Below are positions 36,196-44,559 of a stretch of DNA of 64,000 bases, piece after piece (the first letter of the stretch is position 1; each line of letters opens with the position of its first letter). Source of the stretch: Bradyrhizobium sp. CCBAU 51765 (lineage in GTDB: Bacteria > Pseudomonadota > Alphaproteobacteria > Rhizobiales > Xanthobacteraceae); assembly GCF_015291725.1 (NCBI RefSeq), contig NZ_CP030038.1:2593001-2657000 (forward strand), written 5' to 3'. Made by a program: the position numbers and the translations under genes. The notes beneath the pieces were generated by a model, which did not search any database, was not told where the DNA came from, and saw nothing but the letters and a program-made list of their open reading frames with translations.

Positions 36196-37056
36196 GTGAA
36201 GGCGAGCGCTTTCAGCTATTTTCGTGCTGCGACGATCGACCAGGCGCTGGACGCTCATGCGCGCGCCGGGGACGATGCGCGTTTCATCGCCGGCGGCCAG
36301 AGCCTCGTGCCGGCGCTGTCGCTGCGGCTCCAGGCGCCGCGGCTGTTGATCGACATCACGCACATTGCCGAGCTGCGCGGCGTCAGACGCGAGGGCGCCT
36401 GTTTGCGCATCGGCGCGCTGACGCGCCACTGCGAGATGCTGAGCGAGCCGCTGATCGCGGAGTTTGCGCCGCTGCTGCATGCCGCGGCACCCTTCGTCGC
36501 CCATCCCGCGATCCGCAACCGCGGCACGTTCGGCGGCAGCGTCGCGCTGGCCGACCCGGCCTCCGAATTTCCCGCGATGACCTTGGCTCTGGATGCCGAG
36601 ATCGAGATCGCCGGTGCCTCGGGCAGGCGCCGCGTGAAGGCCGATGAGTTCTTCTTCGACTTGTTCGAGACGGCATTGCAGCCCGGCGAACTGATCACGG
36701 CCATCTACGTTCCGCTGTTCAAGGCCGATCAGCGCTTTGCATTCGACGAACTGGCGCGGCGGCGCGGGGATTATGCGCTGGTCGGTTGCGGCATGCTCGC
36801 GACTTTCACGAGTGATCGGATCGACGACATCCGCATCTCCTTCTTCTCCGTCGGCAATAGGCCGATGCGGGCGAAAGCCGCTGAGGCGGCTTTGATCGGC
36901 TTCGGCCTCGATGCGGAACATATCGCTGCCGCGCAGGCCGCGCTCGAGGATGATCTCGCGCCGCCCGAGAACGACGAGGTGCCGCCTGCGATGCGCCTGC
37001 ATCTCGCCCGCGTGTTGCTTGGCCGCCTGCTTGGACGTCTCGGTGAGGGCGCATGA
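36196..37056 (+). CDS. molybdenum hydroxylase FAD subunit (CoxM/XdhB-like)
   Basis: 286 residues from GTG 36196, giving the family-typical opening (M/V)KASAFSYFRAATIDQALDA after a GGGGA ribosome site; ATG 36175 and an ATG at 36100 are in frame but less fitting, the latter running across operator 2. FAD-binding motifs are IAGGQSLVPAL and HPAIRNRGTFGGSVALADPASEFPA. It passes electrons from the Fe-S subunit to an acceptor. It is the first gene of an operon with 4-base overlaps to the next two. Confidence 0.9.
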   Translation: MKASAFSYFRAATIDQALDAHARAGDDARFIAGGQSLVPALSLRLQAPRLLIDITHIAELRGVRREGACLRIGALTRHCEMLSEPLIAEFAPLLHAAAPFVAHPAIRNRGTFGGSVALADPASEFPAMTLALDAEIEIAGASGRRRVKADEFFFDLFETALQPGELITAIYVPLFKADQRFAFDELARRRGDYALVGCGMLATFTSDRIDDIRISFFSVGNRPMRAKAAEAALIGFGLDAEHIAAAQAALEDDLAPPENDEVPPAMRLHLARVLLGRLLGRLGEGA

Positions 37057-37574
37057 GAGGCTTTGACGAAACCCTGCTGGACGAGGCCGACGAGACTGTG
37101 CGGGTCCGCTTCGTCGTCAACGGCCGCAAGGTCGCCTGCGAGGTTGCTCCCCGCGAGACATTGGTTGACTGCCTGCGCGACAAGCTCGAGCTGACGGGCA
37201 CGCATGCCGGTTGCGAGATGGGCGCCTGCGGCGCCTGCCTGGTACAGATCGACGGCCGCGCCGTGCACTCCTGCCTGATGTTCGCGGTGCAGGCCGACGG
37301 CGCCAGGATCGATACGATCGAGGGGCTCACCGAGAGCGGGGCGATCGCCGACCTCCAGGCCGAATTTCATCGCCGCAACGCGCTGCAATGCGGCTTCTGC
37401 ACGCCGGGCATGCTGGTCAACGCCTGCGAGCTGCTCTCGCAGGTGGCACGACCAAGTCGCGAGCAGATCCGCGACGCGCTCTCGGGCAATTATTGCCGCT
37501 GCACCGGCTATGAAGCCATCGTCGATGCCATCGACGCTGTCGCCAAGGCACGCAGCGCCGGAGGCGCGAGATGA
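37053..37574 (+). CDS. molybdenum hydroxylase [2Fe-2S] subunit (CoxS-like)
   Basis: 173 residues with two [2Fe-2S] centres: the plant-ferredoxin-type CEMGACGACLVQIDGRAVHSC and the C-terminal four-helix type CGFCTPGM ... NYCRCTGYE. It transfers electrons from molybdopterin to FAD. It overlaps both neighbours by ATGA and is about 15 residues longer at its N-terminus (MRGFDETLLDEADET) than most relatives. Confidence 0.95.
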   Translation: MRGFDETLLDEADETVRVRFVVNGRKVACEVAPRETLVDCLRDKLELTGTHAGCEMGACGACLVQIDGRAVHSCLMFAVQADGARIDTIEGLTESGAIADLQAEFHRRNALQCGFCTPGMLVNACELLSQVARPSREQIRDALSGNYCRCTGYEAIVDAIDAVAKARSAGGAR

Positions 37575-39946
37575 CCGCGCCGCTGACCTCGCTCGACCGC
37601 CCGAACTCCTACATCGGCCGCTCCCTGCCGCGGCCGAATGCCAAGCGCCTGCTCGCCGGACGCGGACGCTATGTCAGCGACCTCCGTCTGCCGCGCATGC
37701 TCCATGCTGCCTTCCTGCGCAGTCCGCATGCCCACGCCAAGATCGTCTCGATCAAGACCGATGAGGCGCGCGCGCTGGAAGGCGTGCATCTCGTCGCGAC
37801 GGGGGCGGATCTCGCAACAATCTGCACGCCCTGGACGGGCACGCTCGATCATTTCAAGGGCATGACCTCCGCGCCGCAATTGCCGCTGCCGCTGGATCGC
37901 GTGGTCTGGGCCGGACAGGCAGTGGTCGCCGTCGTCGCTGAGAACCGTGCGACCGCCGAGGATGCGCTGGAGCTGATTGAGGTCGACTACGAGGACCTTC
38001 CCATTGTCGTCGACATCGACGGCGCGCGTGAGGCCGACAGCCCGCTGGTGAATCCCGGAAGCGTGAGCAATGTGTGCTTCCGCAGCCAGCTCGACAGCGG
38101 TGCCGTTGATGACGCCTTCGCGCACGCAGCCCATGTGGTGGAGGAGGAATTTTCCTTCGGCCGCCATACCGCGGTAACGCTGGAGCCTCGTGCCATCGTT
38201 GCGGACTACGATCCCGCCGCCGGGATGCTCACAGTGCATCACGGCACCCAGACGCCCTACCAGTTCCAGGACCTCTATTCGCGCCACTATGGCATCCCGG
38301 AAGCCCGTGTTCGCGTGATCGCGACCGACATCGGCGGCTCCTTCGGCATGAAGCTGCATGTCTATCACGAGGACATGGCGGTGGTCGGCCTCTCGATCCT
38401 GCTCGGCCGTCCCGTGAAGTACGTCGCCGACCGTATTGAATCGTTCGTCTCCGACATCCACGCCCGCGACCACCGCGTGCGGGCCCGCATGGCGCTGGAT
38501 GCCAAGGGCGAGATTCTCGCAATGGACGTGCTGGATCTGACCGCGATCGGCGCATTCTCGACCTATCCACGCACCAGCGTGGTCGAGGGCAACCAGGTGG
38601 TCCGCCTGATCGGCGCGCCCTACCGCTTCAGGAATTACCGCGCCACGCTGGAGGTGATCTTCCAGAACAAGGTGCAGACCAGCCAATATCGTGCCGTCGG
38701 CCATCCCATCGCCTGCGCCGTCACCGAGCGGATGGTCGACATGGCGGCGGCGAAGCTCGGCCTCGATCCTTTCGCCATCCGCGCGCAGAACGTGATTGCC
38801 GATGACGCCTATCCGCAGACCTCGCCGACCGGCTACCGCTTCGAGGCGCTGTCTCATGAGGCGTGCCTCAAGCGCCTGCAGGAGATGATGGGCTATGACG
38901 GCTTGCGTGCCGAGCAGGCGGAGTTGCGCAAGCGCGGCATCTATCGCGGCATCGGCATTGCCACCTTTGTCGAGATCACCAACCCCAGCCCGGCATTCTA
39001 TGGCGTCGGCGGCGCGCGCATCTCCTCGCAGGACGGGGCGATCGTCAGCCTGACGCCGTCGGGCGAGGTGCGCTGCCTGATCTCGGTCACCGAGCAAGGA
39101 CAGGGTACCGAGGCGATCATCAGCCAGATCGTGGCCGATCAGCTCGGCCTTGCGCAGGAGCACGTCAAGGTCATCACCGGCGATACCGAGGTAACACCGC
39201 ATGGCGGCGCCACCTGGGCCTGCCGCGGCGCCGGCATCGGCGGCGAGACCGCGCTCCAGGCCGCGCGCGCACTCAAGCGCAACATTCTGGAGATTGCCGC
39301 GCTCATCCTTCAGGAGCAGCCGTCGGCCCTCGACATCATCGATGGCGATGTCGTGGACGCAGGCACGCGGAACCGGCGCCTGCCGATCTCGGAGATCGCG
39401 CGCATTGTCTATTTCCGCTCCGATACGCTGCCGCCGGGCACGCAGGCGCAGCTCACCGTCAGCCATCATTTCGCCCCGCAGGGCTATCCCTTCGCCTTCA
39501 CCAACGGCATTCAGGGCTGCTCGCTGGAGGTCGATGTCGACACCGGTTTCATCAAGCTCCTGAAGCATTTCATCGTCGAGGATTGCGGCCGTGTCATCAA
39601 CCCGATGCTGGTGGACGAGCAGCTTCGCGGCGGCATCGTGCAGGGGCTGGGCGCGGCGCTGTTCGAGGAGTGCCGCTACAGCGAGACCGGACAGCTCGTG
39701 AACGGTTCGCTCGCCGACTACCTCGTCCCGATGCCGATGGAGATGCCCGACATCGCCATCGCCCATGTCGATACGCCGACCGCCGACACCGAGCTCGGTG
39801 CCAAGGGGGTTGGGGAGGCCGGCACCGCGGCGGCGTCCGCCTGCGTGCTCAACGCGGTCAATGATGCGCTCGTGCCGTTCGGCGCCGCCGTCAATTCGAT
39901 TCCGATCACGCCTGCAAGAGTCCTGAAAGCCCTGAAGCGTTTCTAG
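37571..39946 (+). CDS. molybdenum hydroxylase large subunit (CoxL/XdhA-like)
   Basis: 791 residues binding molybdopterin cytosine dinucleotide. Seen are RLLAGRGRYVSDL at the start, DIGGSFGMK, and QYRAVGHP near residue 374, where true CO dehydrogenase has AYxCSFR and form II AYRGAGR. QGQGTEAI is present, and a catalytic Glu749 lies in GAKGVGEAGT. So it is a hydroxylase of an aldehyde, aromatic or N-heterocycle, not CO dehydrogenase; the substrate is unknown. It is cytoplasmic. A Liv-type transporter follows at once, implying an imported substrate. Confidence 0.92.
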   Translation: MTAPLTSLDRPNSYIGRSLPRPNAKRLLAGRGRYVSDLRLPRMLHAAFLRSPHAHAKIVSIKTDEARALEGVHLVATGADLATICTPWTGTLDHFKGMTSAPQLPLPLDRVVWAGQAVVAVVAENRATAEDALELIEVDYEDLPIVVDIDGAREADSPLVNPGSVSNVCFRSQLDSGAVDDAFAHAAHVVEEEFSFGRHTAVTLEPRAIVADYDPAAGMLTVHHGTQTPYQFQDLYSRHYGIPEARVRVIATDIGGSFGMKLHVYHEDMAVVGLSILLGRPVKYVADRIESFVSDIHARDHRVRARMALDAKGEILAMDVLDLTAIGAFSTYPRTSVVEGNQVVRLIGAPYRFRNYRATLEVIFQNKVQTSQYRAVGHPIACAVTERMVDMAAAKLGLDPFAIRAQNVIADDAYPQTSPTGYRFEALSHEACLKRLQEMMGYDGLRAEQAELRKRGIYRGIGIATFVEITNPSPAFYGVGGARISSQDGAIVSLTPSGEVRCLISVTEQGQGTEAIISQIVADQLGLAQEHVKVITGDTEVTPHGGATWACRGAGIGGETALQAARALKRNILEIAALILQEQPSALDIIDGDVVDAGTRNRRLPISEIARIVYFRSDTLPPGTQAQLTVSHHFAPQGYPFAFTNGIQGCSLEVDVDTGFIKLLKHFIVEDCGRVINPMLVDEQLRGGIVQGLGAALFEECRYSETGQLVNGSLADYLVPMPMEMPDIAIAHVDTPTADTELGAKGVGEAGTAAASACVLNAVNDALVPFGAAVNSIPITPARVLKALKRF

Positions 39947-39968
39947 AAAAAGACAGTTGGAGGAAATC

Positions 39969-41210
39969 ATGCCAAAATCCGGTTCGACCCCGAAGATAAC
40001 CCGCCGCACCGCGCTCGCCGGCCTCTCGGCCAGCGCGGCCCTGCTCGCTATGCCGCGGCTCGGCCACGCCGCCGACGAGACGATCCGCATCGGCTTCCCG
40101 ACGCCGCTGACCGGGCCGTTCGCCGCTGAAGCGCGCGATCAGGTCAAATGCGCCGAGCTTGCGGTAAAGCTCGTCAATGACAAGGGTGGCATTGCCGGCC
40201 GCAAGGTCGAGCTGCTGGTCCGTGACGACAAGCTCAACGCCGGCGAGGCCGCGACCCGCACGCTCGAGCTGATCGAGAAGGACAAAGTTCATGCCGTGGT
40301 CGGCGCGCTCTCCAGCGCGGTGCAGCTGGCGGTCAACGAGGTCACCCGCGCTCGCGGCGTGATCTACGTCTCGATCAGCCAGTCCGACACCATCAATGAG
40401 GCCAAGGACTTCAGCAAATACACCTTCCACGAGGCGCTGAACCCGCACATGACGACCGCGGCCGTTGCGCGACAGACGCTGAAGAAGGGTATGAAGGTCG
40501 CTCATCTCGCCGCCGACTATGCCTACGGTCACGAGATGCTGCGCGGCTTCAAGCGCGCGCAGACCGCGATCGGTGCGGACAATGTCGGCGAGATCCTGCA
40601 TCCGTTCGGCGCCGCCGACTATTCCACCTTCATGCCGCGCCTGATGTCGATGCGACCCGACGTGCTCTGTATCTCGAATTTCGGTCGCGACCAGGCCAAT
40701 GCGATCAAGCAGGCCGTGGACTTCGGCGTCAAGCAGCAGATGAAGATCGTCGTGCCCGTCATCCTGCACAATCAGCGCCTCGCCGTCGGCCCCGACGTGT
40801 TCGAGGGCGTGGTCGGCGGTGCCAATTACTATTGGGGGCTGGAGACGCAGAGCAAGTCGGCGTCCGCATTCAACGCAGCGTTCAAGGCCGCCAACAGCGG
40901 GGCGATTCCGACCGATTATGGCGCCTACGGGTATTCCGGGGTCGGATCGTTGCTGGCTGCCATGCAGGCCGCCGGCGGCACCGATACGGACAAGGTCATC
41001 GATGCCCTGGAGAAGCTGCAATACGATCTGACCAAGGGTCCGCAACATTACCGCAAATGCGACCATCAGTCGGTTCAGTCGGTGCTGGTGCTGGAGTCCA
41101 AGAAGAAGTCGGCCATGGCAAACGAGAACGATCTGTTCGCGATCCTGGCCAACGATGCGGGGGCCGACGACATGCTGCGCAGCTGCAGCGAGCTCGGCCA
41201 CGCGACCTGA
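39969..41210 (+). CDS. branched-chain-amino-acid-type ABC substrate-binding protein
   Basis: 413 residues with a Tat-like signal (ITRRTALAGLSASAALLAMPRLGHA) and a periplasmic-binding type 6 fold: IRIGFPTPLTGPFAAEARDQVKCAELAVKLVNDKGGIAGRKVEL (seen as IGFPTPLTGPFA and NDKGGIAGRKVELLV) and VVGALSSAVQLAVNEV. GGAGGA precedes ATG 39969. It lies 22 bp after the hydroxylase large subunit. In this family the ligand is often an aromatic acid, amide or urea rather than an amino acid. Confidence 0.9.
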   Translation: MPKSGSTPKITRRTALAGLSASAALLAMPRLGHAADETIRIGFPTPLTGPFAAEARDQVKCAELAVKLVNDKGGIAGRKVELLVRDDKLNAGEAATRTLELIEKDKVHAVVGALSSAVQLAVNEVTRARGVIYVSISQSDTINEAKDFSKYTFHEALNPHMTTAAVARQTLKKGMKVAHLAADYAYGHEMLRGFKRAQTAIGADNVGEILHPFGAADYSTFMPRLMSMRPDVLCISNFGRDQANAIKQAVDFGVKQQMKIVVPVILHNQRLAVGPDVFEGVVGGANYYWGLETQSKSASAFNAAFKAANSGAIPTDYGAYGYSGVGSLLAAMQAAGGTDTDKVIDALEKLQYDLTKGPQHYRKCDHQSVQSVLVLESKKKSAMANENDLFAILANDAGADDMLRSCSELGHAT

Positions 41211-41222
41211 AGCCCTGTCACG

Positions 41223-42098
41223 ATGGACCTGTCGCTGATCATCATGCAGCTTCTCTCCGGGATCGCCCTTGGGGCGGTCCTGGTGATCACTGCGCTTGGG
41301 CTGACGATCGTGTTCGGCATGCTCGGGGTGGTGAACTTCGCCCACGGCGCGCTGTTCATGATCGGAGCCTATGCGGGGCTGTATCTGGCATCACTCACCG
41401 GAAGTTTCTGGTGGGGGCTGCTGCTCGCACCCATCTTGATCGGCGTATTCGGCATGCTGATCGAGTTCGTTCTGATCCGGAGACTGTATGGACGCTCGAT
41501 CGACGATCCGCTGCTGCTGACGTTCGGCCTCAGCTACATCCTGGTCGAGGGGGTGCGCATCGTGTTCGGCAGCGACGGCATTCCTTTTCCGACGCCGCCG
41601 CAGCTGGTCGGCGTGCTCGATCTCGGCATCGGTTTCTTCCCGCGCTACCGCCTGTTCGTCATCGTGCTGGTGGCGGTGGTGCTGCTGGTGCTCTGGCTGA
41701 CGCTGGAGAAGACCCGCGTCGGCCTGATCGTGCGCGCCGGCGCGCGCGATCCGACCATCATGCAGGTTCTCGGTGTCGATATTGGGCGGGTCTGGCTCGC
41801 GATCTTCGGGCTCGGCGTTGGGCTTGCCGCGCTCGGCGGCGTGCTCGCCGGGCCCATGCGGAGCGTCAATCCGGAGATGGGCTCGCTGGTTCTGGCGGAA
41901 GCCTTCGTGGTGACCGTGATCGGCGGGCTCGGCTCGATCGTTGGCGCAGTCGTTGCCGGCCTCATGGTCGGCATATCCATCAGCATGGTGGCGCTGTTCG
42001 CGCCGGAGATGGCGACCATCGTCATGTTCGCACTGATGGCGGTGGTGTTGCTGATCCGCCCGCAAGGCCTGTTCGGTGTGAGAGGGAGGACGGCGTGA
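41223..42098 (+). CDS. LivH-type ABC permease
   Basis: 291 residues, about eight hydrophobic helices. It opens LSGIALGAVLVITALGLTIVFGMLGVVNFAHGALFMIGAY, characteristic of LivH (seen as GLTIVFGMLGVVNFAHG), and has the EAA-like loop RDPTIMQVLGVDIGRVW. It forms the membrane channel with the LivM-type partner. It is 12 bp after the binding-protein stop; its own stop overlaps the next start as GTGA. Confidence 0.94.
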   Translation: MDLSLIIMQLLSGIALGAVLVITALGLTIVFGMLGVVNFAHGALFMIGAYAGLYLASLTGSFWWGLLLAPILIGVFGMLIEFVLIRRLYGRSIDDPLLLTFGLSYILVEGVRIVFGSDGIPFPTPPQLVGVLDLGIGFFPRYRLFVIVLVAVVLLVLWLTLEKTRVGLIVRAGARDPTIMQVLGVDIGRVWLAIFGLGVGLAALGGVLAGPMRSVNPEMGSLVLAEAFVVTVIGGLGSIVGAVVAGLMVGISISMVALFAPEMATIVMFALMAVVLLIRPQGLFGVRGRTA

Positions 42099-43093
42099 CG
42101 CTACCTTCGAGCGGCGAAGCGGTCGCCAAACCTGCCTCCAGCGGGCTCGGCTGGCTCCTCGACCAGCGCGTGCTCCTCTCGATTGCCGTGCTTGCCTTGC
42201 TGCCCTGGTTGCTGCCGTCGAAGGCGCTGGCCGTCAACGTCCTGATCTACGGCGTCGTGGTGATGGGCTACAATCTGCTGTTCGGCTACACCGGGCTGCT
42301 GTCGTTCGGCCAGGCTGCGTTCTTTGGTGCAGGCGCCTATTTCACCGGCATCGCGATCGGACGCTACGGCATACCTTGGTTCGCCGCCGTACCGATCGCC
42401 GTACTCCTCAGCACCTGCCTCGCCGCCGCAATCGGCATCGTTTCGACGCGCACCCGCGGCATCTACTTCTCCATGGTGACGCTCGCCTTGGCGCAACTCG
42501 TCTACTACGTCGCGCTCCAGGCGGCCTCCTTCACCGGCGGCGAGAACGGGCTGCGCGGCTTCACGGTCGACCGCATCAGTCTGTTCGGCCTTCAGGTCAA
42601 CTTCCTCGATCCCGTCAACAAGTATTACGTGCTGATGGCCTTCGCGGCGTTGGCGATGTGGTTCCAGTCGCGCATCCTGAACTCGCCTTTCGGGGCCGTC
42701 ATCGAGGCGATCCGCGAGAACGAGCAGCGGGCACGGGCCTGCGGCTATGACGTCGAACGCAGCAAGCTGGTCGTGTTCATGCTGTCGGGCGCGATCTCAT
42801 CGCTCGGCGGCTGCATGCTGGCACTGCATCTGTCCATCGTGCCGCTGGACATCCTGCACTACCAGACCTCGGGCATGATCGTGATGATGGTGCTGCTCGG
42901 CGGCGCCCGGAGCTTCTTCGGGCCCTTCGTTGGTGCTGCCAGCTTCCTGATCCTGGAGGACGTGATCTCGCTCTGGACGCCGCATTGGCAGATCTTCGTC
43001 GGCGCGATCTTCGTATTGTTCGTGCTGTTCCTGCCCAAGGGCATCTGGGGTACGCTGCTCGATGCGCTCGGCGTCGGAAAGGCGCGGCGATGA
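42095..43093 (+). CDS. LivM-type ABC permease
   Basis: 332 residues from GTG 42095 (GTGA overlap with the LivH-type gene). It has the LivM hallmark YNLLFGYTGLLSFGQAAFFGAGAY, about nine hydrophobic segments and the cytoplasmic loop AIRENEQRARACGYDVERSK. The open frame extends far upstream only as a shadow. It ends in an ATGA overlap with the ATPase gene. Confidence 0.94.
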   Translation: MTLPSSGEAVAKPASSGLGWLLDQRVLLSIAVLALLPWLLPSKALAVNVLIYGVVVMGYNLLFGYTGLLSFGQAAFFGAGAYFTGIAIGRYGIPWFAAVPIAVLLSTCLAAAIGIVSTRTRGIYFSMVTLALAQLVYYVALQAASFTGGENGLRGFTVDRISLFGLQVNFLDPVNKYYVLMAFAALAMWFQSRILNSPFGAVIEAIRENEQRARACGYDVERSKLVVFMLSGAISSLGGCMLALHLSIVPLDILHYQTSGMIVMMVLLGGARSFFGPFVGAASFLILEDVISLWTPHWQIFVGAIFVLFVLFLPKGIWGTLLDALGVGKARR

Positions 43094-43845
43094 GCGGCGA
43101 ACTGCTTCGCGCCGAAGGCATCGGCAAACGCTTTGGCGGCTTCGTCGCGCTCGAAGACATCACCGTTTCGTTCACGGCAGGCCAGCTCACCTCGATCATC
43201 GGGCCGAATGGCGCCGGCAAGAGCACCTTCTTCAACATCCTCTCGGGCGCGCTGACGCCGAGCTCGGGCAAGCTGCACTTCAGGGGGCGTGAGCTGAACG
43301 GGCTGCCGCAGCACCGCTTCGTGCATCAGGGCATCTCGCGCTCCTACCAGATCACGAACATATTTCCCGATCTGTCCGTGCACGAGAACGTGCGCGTGGC
43401 TGCCCAGGCGCTGATCGTGAGCTACGACATCTGGCGCAACCGCGCCCGGCTCGCGGAACTGGATGCGCGCGCAGACGCCGCGCTCGACGCAGTCGGGCTG
43501 CTGGCCCGGCGGAACGAATTGGCGAAATTCCTGTCGCATGGCCAGCAGCGCGCACTGGAGATTGCGATTGCACTGGTTTCCGAACCCGAATTGCTGCTGC
43601 TGGACGAACCGACTGCCGGCATGGGGCCGGAAGAGACCAAGGACATGGTCGCTCTGCTCGAGCGCCTCGCCGAGAAGCGCACCGTGCTCCTGGTGGAGCA
43701 CAAGATGAAGATGGTGCTGGGGCTCAGCAAGCGCGTGGTCGTGCTGCATCACGGCCGCCTGCTGGCGGACGGCGCGCCCGACGAGATCAGGAGCAATCCG
43801 GAGGTCCGCCGGGTCTATCTCGGACAGAGTGAAGGCTATGGTTGA
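43090..43845 (+). CDS. LivG-type ABC ATPase
   Basis: 251 residues with Walker A GPNGAGKST, the LivG-style insertion after ISRSYQITNIFPDLSV, Walker B LLLLDEPTAGMGPEE and switch His in VEHKM. The signature reads LSHGQQRALEIA, a common LivG variant of LSGGQ. It starts inside the LivM-type stop (ATGA) and overlaps the LivF-type start by 8 bases. Confidence 0.94.
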   Translation: MSGELLRAEGIGKRFGGFVALEDITVSFTAGQLTSIIGPNGAGKSTFFNILSGALTPSSGKLHFRGRELNGLPQHRFVHQGISRSYQITNIFPDLSVHENVRVAAQALIVSYDIWRNRARLAELDARADAALDAVGLLARRNELAKFLSHGQQRALEIAIALVSEPELLLLDEPTAGMGPEETKDMVALLERLAEKRTVLLVEHKMKMVLGLSKRVVVLHHGRLLADGAPDEIRSNPEVRRVYLGQSEGYG

Positions 43846-44557
43846 GACCGCGCTGCTCGAAATCAACGATCTCCATGCCTGGTATGGCGCAAGCCATATC
43901 CTCCACGGCATCTCCCTGAACGTGAACCGGGGTGAGGTCGTGGCCCTCGTCGGCCGCAACGGTGCCGGCAAGACGACGACCTTGCGAGCGATGATGGGCC
44001 TGATGCCGAAGGCGGCGGGCCGCGTGCGCTTCGCAGGCAGGGAGCTGTTGCCGCTCCGCGCGCATCAGCGCTTCCACCTCGGCCTCGCTTACGTGCCCGA
44101 GGAGCGCCGCATCGTCCCCGGCCTGTCCGTGCGCGAGAATTTGCGGCTCGGTCTCGTCGCTGCCGGCGGCGATATCGAGGAGCGCACGGCGATCGACGAG
44201 ATCGCCGAAACCTTCCCGCGCCTGAAGGAACGTCTTGATCAGGAGGGCGTGACCCTCTCGGGCGGAGAACAGCAGATGCTGGCGATTGCGCGCGCGCTGA
44301 TCGCTAAGCCAAAAATGATCCTGCTCGACGAGCCCTCGGAGGGCATCATGCCGGTCCTCGTCGAGGAGATGGGCGTGCTGTTCCGCCGCCTGCGCGACGA
44401 GGGCAAGACGCTGCTGCTGGTGGAGCAGAACGTCGAATGGGCGCTGCGGCTGGCTGACCGCGCCGTCATTATTGATCAAGGCGAGGTCGTGCATCAAAGC
44501 AGCGCGGCGGCGCTGCTCGCGGACAAGGATATCCAGGAGCGCTATTGCGCGGTGTGA
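43838..44557 (+). CDS. LivF-type ABC ATPase
   Basis: 239 residues: Walker A GRNGAGKTT, Q-loop YVPEERRIVPGLSV, signature LSGGEQQMLAIARAL, Walker B MILLDEPSEGIMPVLVEEM and VEQNVEWAL. It is the last gene of the TetR-controlled hydroxylase-transporter operon. ATG 43838 is preferred; a GTG at 43829 is also in frame. It converges with the GGDEF-EAL gene with 2 bp between stops. Confidence 0.94.
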   Translation: MVETALLEINDLHAWYGASHILHGISLNVNRGEVVALVGRNGAGKTTTLRAMMGLMPKAAGRVRFAGRELLPLRAHQRFHLGLAYVPEERRIVPGLSVRENLRLGLVAAGGDIEERTAIDEIAETFPRLKERLDQEGVTLSGGEQQMLAIARALIAKPKMILLDEPSEGIMPVLVEEMGVLFRRLRDEGKTLLLVEQNVEWALRLADRAVIIDQGEVVHQSSAAALLADKDIQERYCAV

Positions 44558-44559
44558 CT

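Noticed and set aside
37571..39946. Carbon monoxide dehydrogenase (coxL) assignment
   Set aside because: The active-site loop is QYRAVGHP, not the form I AYxCSFR or form II AYRGAGR motif.
37508..40090. 860-codon minus-strand frame opposite the hydroxylase large subunit
   Set aside because: No domain, His/Arg/Asp-rich shadow of a clear molybdoenzyme gene.
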